Source: Candidatus Peregrinibacteria bacterium
GTDB lineage: Bacteria; Patescibacteriota; Gracilibacteria; UBA1369; PNNO01
Direction of reading: 5' to 3'
Length of the DNA: 7,897 bases
Assembly (NCBI GenBank): GCA_014728955.1
Contig: WJKT01000059.1
Location: forward strand, 1-7,897
The notes below the pieces were generated by a model. The model had not been told where the DNA came from. It did not search any database and saw nothing but the letters and a program-made list of their open reading frames with translations. This document shows positions 5,708 through 7,897 of the stretch, piece by piece; within the stretch, counting starts at the first letter, position 1, and each line of letters starts with the position of its first letter. Position numbers and translations under genes: made by a program.

Positions 5708-6955
5708 TTACTTTTTTTCTATAACTCGTACCTCGGCTTTATTCTTGTTGCTCTTTTTTGCTACACGTTTATTGACGCACAACTGCTGTGCGATGCCAAA
5801 GATTGTTGATGTTCCCCAATACAGACCCACACCGGATGGGACAGATGCGGTAAATAGTGCGATCATGGCAGGCATGATATAAGTCATCATTTGCCCCGCC
5901 ATTTGCATTTCTTCTCCGGCACCTTTCTTGTCTTTCTTTTTCGTGTTTACTTTCTTCTTCTTTTTTGAAGCAAGAGAAAGCTTTAGCTGGAAGAATTGCA
6001 GTCCCGCTACAATAAGCGGCAATACGAAAATATTTCTTTGCTGTAATTCCAGTATGCCGAGGAAATTGCTGTTTATCAAAGTCAGATCAAACCCTTTAAG
6101 CGGTTCGTATAACAAATATACATTGTCCGGATTGAGGCCTGTTCGAATAACATAAAACAGGGCAATCAAGATTGGTAATTGCAGAAGTAACGGTAAGCAA
6201 CTGCCAAACGGATTTACTTTATGTTCTTTGTATAGTGCAAAGGTTTCCTGTGCAATTTTTTCCTGATTGTTTTTATATTTTTCTTGAATTTTCTTAATGC
6301 GCGGTTGTAGTTCTTGTAATTTCCGTTGTGATTCCAGTCCTCGTTGCGATGGAATAAATAGTATTGATCGTAGAATAATAGTAAGGAGTATAATAGCTAT
6401 TCCCAAGCTGTTTCCCGGAACAATGCTAACCAGATATATCAATGAATTATAAATTGGTTGATACAGGAACGTACCCCATACATATCCGAGCCACGATTTC
6501 CCGGTTACCGTAAATTCGTTTGAGTGATATTCTTTGTTTTCTTCATCTCCAATAACCGTTGCTCCTATCTTATATCGTCCAATTTGATGAAATAGAGCAT
6601 GGTTCCATGATGTATAGTCGAGTGTCATTTCCTGTCCGGGCTGAAGGGCAAAATCATCTTTTGATTCGCACGTTATCTCCGGCTTTGCTTCAAGTTGAAT
6701 CCATTCGCCGTTTTTATACCGATAAACGTTAAGCGGTTCTCTTGGACAATCATTCTCTATGCGAAGGTCCTGATCCGTATTATTTTTTAATGTTACCGAC
6801 ACAAGATCATCCATATTATATTCGGTGTCGAGTACCGCTATACCAAGATCGTTTCCCGCAAGGGTTGCTTCCAAATTCGTGTCGCTTCCGCACCCGCGGA
6901 AAATAAGCATAAGAGCAATAAAAAAGAGACCGAAGAGTAAAAATTGTCGTTTCAT
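5708..6955 (-). CDS. yidC: Membrane protein insertase YidC/OxaA with extracellular N-terminal domain
   Basis: A 415-residue membrane protein that inserts and folds proteins in the cytoplasmic membrane, alone or with SecYEG. An N-terminal hydrophobic segment (about 4-19) ends in FRGCGS. An extracellular beta-rich domain follows (about 25-150), with Cys70 and Cys96 and Ig-like phrases such as LQPGQEM and GRYKIGATV. The conserved insertase core covers about 160-395: TM helices near 183-203, 252-272, 308-324 and 353-390, the conserved Arg196 in LRSILFIPS, and an amphipathic cytoplasmic hairpin at about 205-247. A Lys-rich loop (331-345) and a basic tail (398-415) are notable and may touch the ribosome (inference). 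The start ATG overlaps the rnpA stop in an ATGA arrangement, indicating coupling. The Cys22 context (FRGC) is a poor lipobox, so lipidation is doubtful. Confidence 0.95.
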   Translation of the reverse strand: MKRQFLLFGLFFIALMLIFRGCGSDTNLEATLAGNDLGIAVLDTEYNMDDLVSVTLKNNTDQDLRIENDCPREPLNVYRYKNGEWIQLEAKPEITCESKDDFALQPGQEMTLDYTSWNHALFHQIGRYKIGATVIGDEENKEYHSNEFTVTGKSWLGYVWGTFLYQPIYNSLIYLVSIVPGNSLGIAIILLTIILRSILFIPSQRGLESQRKLQELQPRIKKIQEKYKNNQEKIAQETFALYKEHKVNPFGSCLPLLLQLPILIALFYVIRTGLNPDNVYLLYEPLKGFDLTLINSNFLGILELQQRNIFVLPLIVAGLQFFQLKLSLASKKKKKVNTKKKDKKGAGEEMQMAGQMMTYIMPAMIALFTASVPSGVGLYWGTSTIFGIAQQLCVNKRVAKKSNKNKAEVRVIEKK

Positions 6956-7308
6956 GATGTGAGTGATGCTAAGTGTTTGTATATATCGCTAACATTTTGA
7001 TGTATTTTTTGATAATTGCAAGCAACAATCTGCTTATACGGAATCAGTGCAACGTCAAAATGTTTGTGATGAGAGGAAGAGGAGTGGTCTTTGTCGACTA
7101 ATCGTATCGCCTCATATATCTGTCTGCGTTTATGATTTCGTACCGAAGCTCGTTTGTCTATTTTTCGGCTCATAACAACACTCCATCTATGGTGATCGAC
7201 TTTATTGGGTAGGTATTTCACAATAAAAAATCCGATCTTTTTACTGTCCGGCTGCTTCAAAAGTTTTTGTACCCGCCATCGTTTCAGACGGAATTGTTGA
7301 GCAATCAT
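6952..7308 (-). CDS. rnpA: Ribonuclease P protein component
   Basis: A 118-residue basic protein, normal length for RnpA, which helps the RNase P RNA bind and cleave the 5' leader of precursor tRNAs. The diagnostic stretch VMSRKIDKRASVRNHKRR (about residues 45-62), followed by QIYEAIR, aligns with the family signature. The usual RNRxxR is RNHKRR here, so the third position is His59 rather than Arg. A His/Ser-rich insert (75-83) precedes the final beta-strand/helix. It lies 14 bases downstream of rpmH and overlaps yidC by 4 bases, the classical rpmH-rnpA-yidC order. The ATG at 7306-7308 gives the expected N-terminus (FRLKR, as in LRxxxDF at the start of homologues). Confidence 0.93.
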   Translation of the reverse strand: MIAQQFRLKRWRVQKLLKQPDSKKIGFFIVKYLPNKVDHHRWSVVMSRKIDKRASVRNHKRRQIYEAIRLVDKDHSSSSHHKHFDVALIPYKQIVACNYQKIHQNVSDIYKHLASLTS

Positions 7309-7322
7309 AAATAATAAAGGCC

Positions 7323-7466
7323 TTATTTCAGCTTTTTCTTCACGGTAAGTTTCTTTCGTCCTTTTTTTCTTCGGGCATTCAAGACTTTTCTTCCTTTTTT
7401 AGAAGCCATACGCTTTAAGAAGCCATGTTTTCGGAGCCGTTTTTTCTTCTTGAGTTTTCCAAGCAT
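7323..7466 (-). CDS. rpmH: Large ribosomal subunit protein bL34
   Basis: A 47-residue, extremely basic protein of normal L34 length, which binds 23S rRNA. The core HGFLKRMASKKGRKVL (residues 14-29) followed by RRKKGRKKLTV is diagnostic. The N-terminus reads MLGKLKKKKRLRK and lacks the usual KRTYQPS motif. I chose the ATG at 7464-7466 because it gives family length; the frame stays open upstream to 7532, but that part is hydrophobic and contains no TYQP. The leader is AT-rich without a Shine-Dalgarno site. It is first in the operon, and the promoter at 7503-7532 is its own. Confidence 0.92.
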   Translation of the reverse strand: MLGKLKKKKRLRKHGFLKRMASKKGRKVLNARRKKGRKKLTVKKKLK

Positions 7467-7502
7467 TATATAAAAGATAATAAATTGTGACGTAGCGAAA
7501 GG

Positions 7503-7532
7503 ATGATACTGTATTACCGCATGTAGTGTCAA
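7503..7532 (-). promoter_or_regulatory. Sigma70-type promoter of the rpmH operon
   Basis: On the minus strand a perfect -35 box TTGACA (7527-7532) is followed after 18 bases by TATCAT (7503-7508), a 5-of-6 match to the -10 consensus. Transcription would start near 7496, about 30 bases upstream of the rpmH ATG. No terminator is visible before the tRNA, so it may serve the whole run through the division gene. Confidence 0.7.
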
Positions 7533-7554
7533 CGGCTATTTTTGAATGCTTAAC

Positions 7555-7583
7555 TTGAATTTCACATATTTTTCCGTTATGGT
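7555..7583 (+). promoter_or_regulatory. Weak candidate promoter for the rightward gene
   Basis: TTGAAT (7555-7560) and TATGGT (7578-7583), 17 bases apart, each match consensus in 4 of 6 positions and would start transcription near 7590, about 30 bases before the ATG at 7620. The region is AT-rich, so chance matches are likely. Confidence 0.25.
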
Positions 7584-7619
7584 TGACGAAGATAAAAATG
7601 AAGTTTAAACCTGGTAAAA

Positions 7620-7897
7620 ATGAAACTACGAAATCAATTTGAATTTCTGTTTGTTGGGAAAGAAGAAGGAAGTTTTCTTGAAAATTACTCGTATGATCTT
7701 GGTGAAGGTGAAGAAGAAGCGGGGCAATTATTTGTTAATATAGAAATTCAAAATAATCCCGCCGATGCGGAACTTATTGCAGAAACGATTTTTGATTCTG
7801 CACGAAAGATTTTCTTTTCTGATTTAGAAAAAGATGTTTACACACGTTTTGAGGAAGCCTTGAAAGAAGTCAATGCTGCGATTGATGCGTTTAAAGC
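7620..7897 (+). CDS. Acidic protein of unknown function (3' partial)
   Basis: The frame opens with ATG at 7620-7622 and stays open to the window edge; 92 codons are visible and the 3' end is missing. An in-frame TGA at 7599 limits the start to this ATG or a CTG at 7611. The N-terminus MKLRNQFEFLFVGKEEGSF is followed by a very acidic stretch (GEGEEEAGQ, about residues 30-38), a beta-like segment (LFVNIEIQ), and amphipathic helices rich in Glu, Ala and Phe (FFSDLEKDVYTRFEEALKEV). There is no signal peptide or membrane helix so far, so it is probably cytoplasmic. I do not recognise the family with confidence; the start of a PP2C-like phosphatase domain is a weak impression only. It is transcribed divergently from rpmH, with 153 bases between start codons. 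No Shine-Dalgarno site is seen. Confidence 0.75.
   Translation, partial: MKLRNQFEFLFVGKEEGSFLENYSYDLGEGEEEAGQLFVNIEIQNNPADAELIAETIFDSARKIFFSDLEKDVYTRFEEALKEVNAAIDAFK

Noticed and set aside
5711..5717. Run of T near the yidC end as an intrinsic terminator
   Set aside because: On the transcribed strand it reads as A inside Lys codons, and there is no stem before it.
7467..7532. N-terminal extension of the L34 frame
   Set aside because: It overlaps the -10 and -35 boxes and gives a hydrophobic extension foreign to L34.
7467..7619. Replication origin near rpmH
   Set aside because: No DnaA boxes close to TTATCCACA and no 13-mer repeats; the AT-rich stretch is explained by divergent promoters.

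Overview
The window most likely comes from a Patescibacteria (Candidate Phyla Radiation) genome, perhaps a Magasanikbacteria- or Parcubacteria-like lineage; this is inferred from gene style and was not checked against a database. The supporting signs are a compact minus-strand gene run with overlapping genes and almost no recognisable Shine-Dalgarno sites, a YidC with an unusual extracellular N-terminal domain, a Jag protein without its N-terminal domain, a very short L34, and a large Asn/Thr/Gly-rich modular surface protein. Two genes end in TGA at the expected protein end, so the code with UGA=Gly used by some CPR lineages is unlikely.

Layout. Bases 1-3258 (+) hold the 3' part of a large repetitive surface or adhesin-like protein: a Cys/Trp motif, two beta-helix blocks, a linker, a second copy of the Cys/Trp motif, and two C1q/TNF-like jelly-roll domains joined by a short collagen-like stretch. 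It converges, with only 4 bases between stop codons, on a minus-strand run covering 7466 down to 3263. In order of transcription this run is rpmH (L34), rnpA (RNase P protein), yidC (membrane insertase), jag/khpB (RNA-binding protein), an SLH-domain plus RlpA-like wall protein, an FtsL/FtsB/DivIC-like division protein, tRNA-Glu(UUC), and a SixA-like histidine phosphatase. At the right edge an acidic protein of unknown function starts divergently at 7620 (+) and runs off the window.

How the genes work together. rpmH-rnpA-yidC-jag is the classical conserved bacterial block linking ribosome and tRNA maturation to membrane protein insertion. Here it continues without a visible terminator into two envelope genes: a secreted wall-binding/glycan-cleaving candidate and a small divisome-type membrane protein. 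A good sigma70-type promoter lies upstream of rpmH. A second one drives tRNA-Glu, and its -35 box overlaps the stop codon of the division gene. sixA follows the tRNA by 17 bases and probably has no promoter of its own.

I see no CRISPR array, insertion sequence, DnaA-box cluster or convincing intrinsic terminator. The least ordinary items are the composite surface protein, the SLH-RlpA fusion within the core operon, and the atypical L34, RnpA and YidC sequences. None of these is strong evidence for a new biological system.
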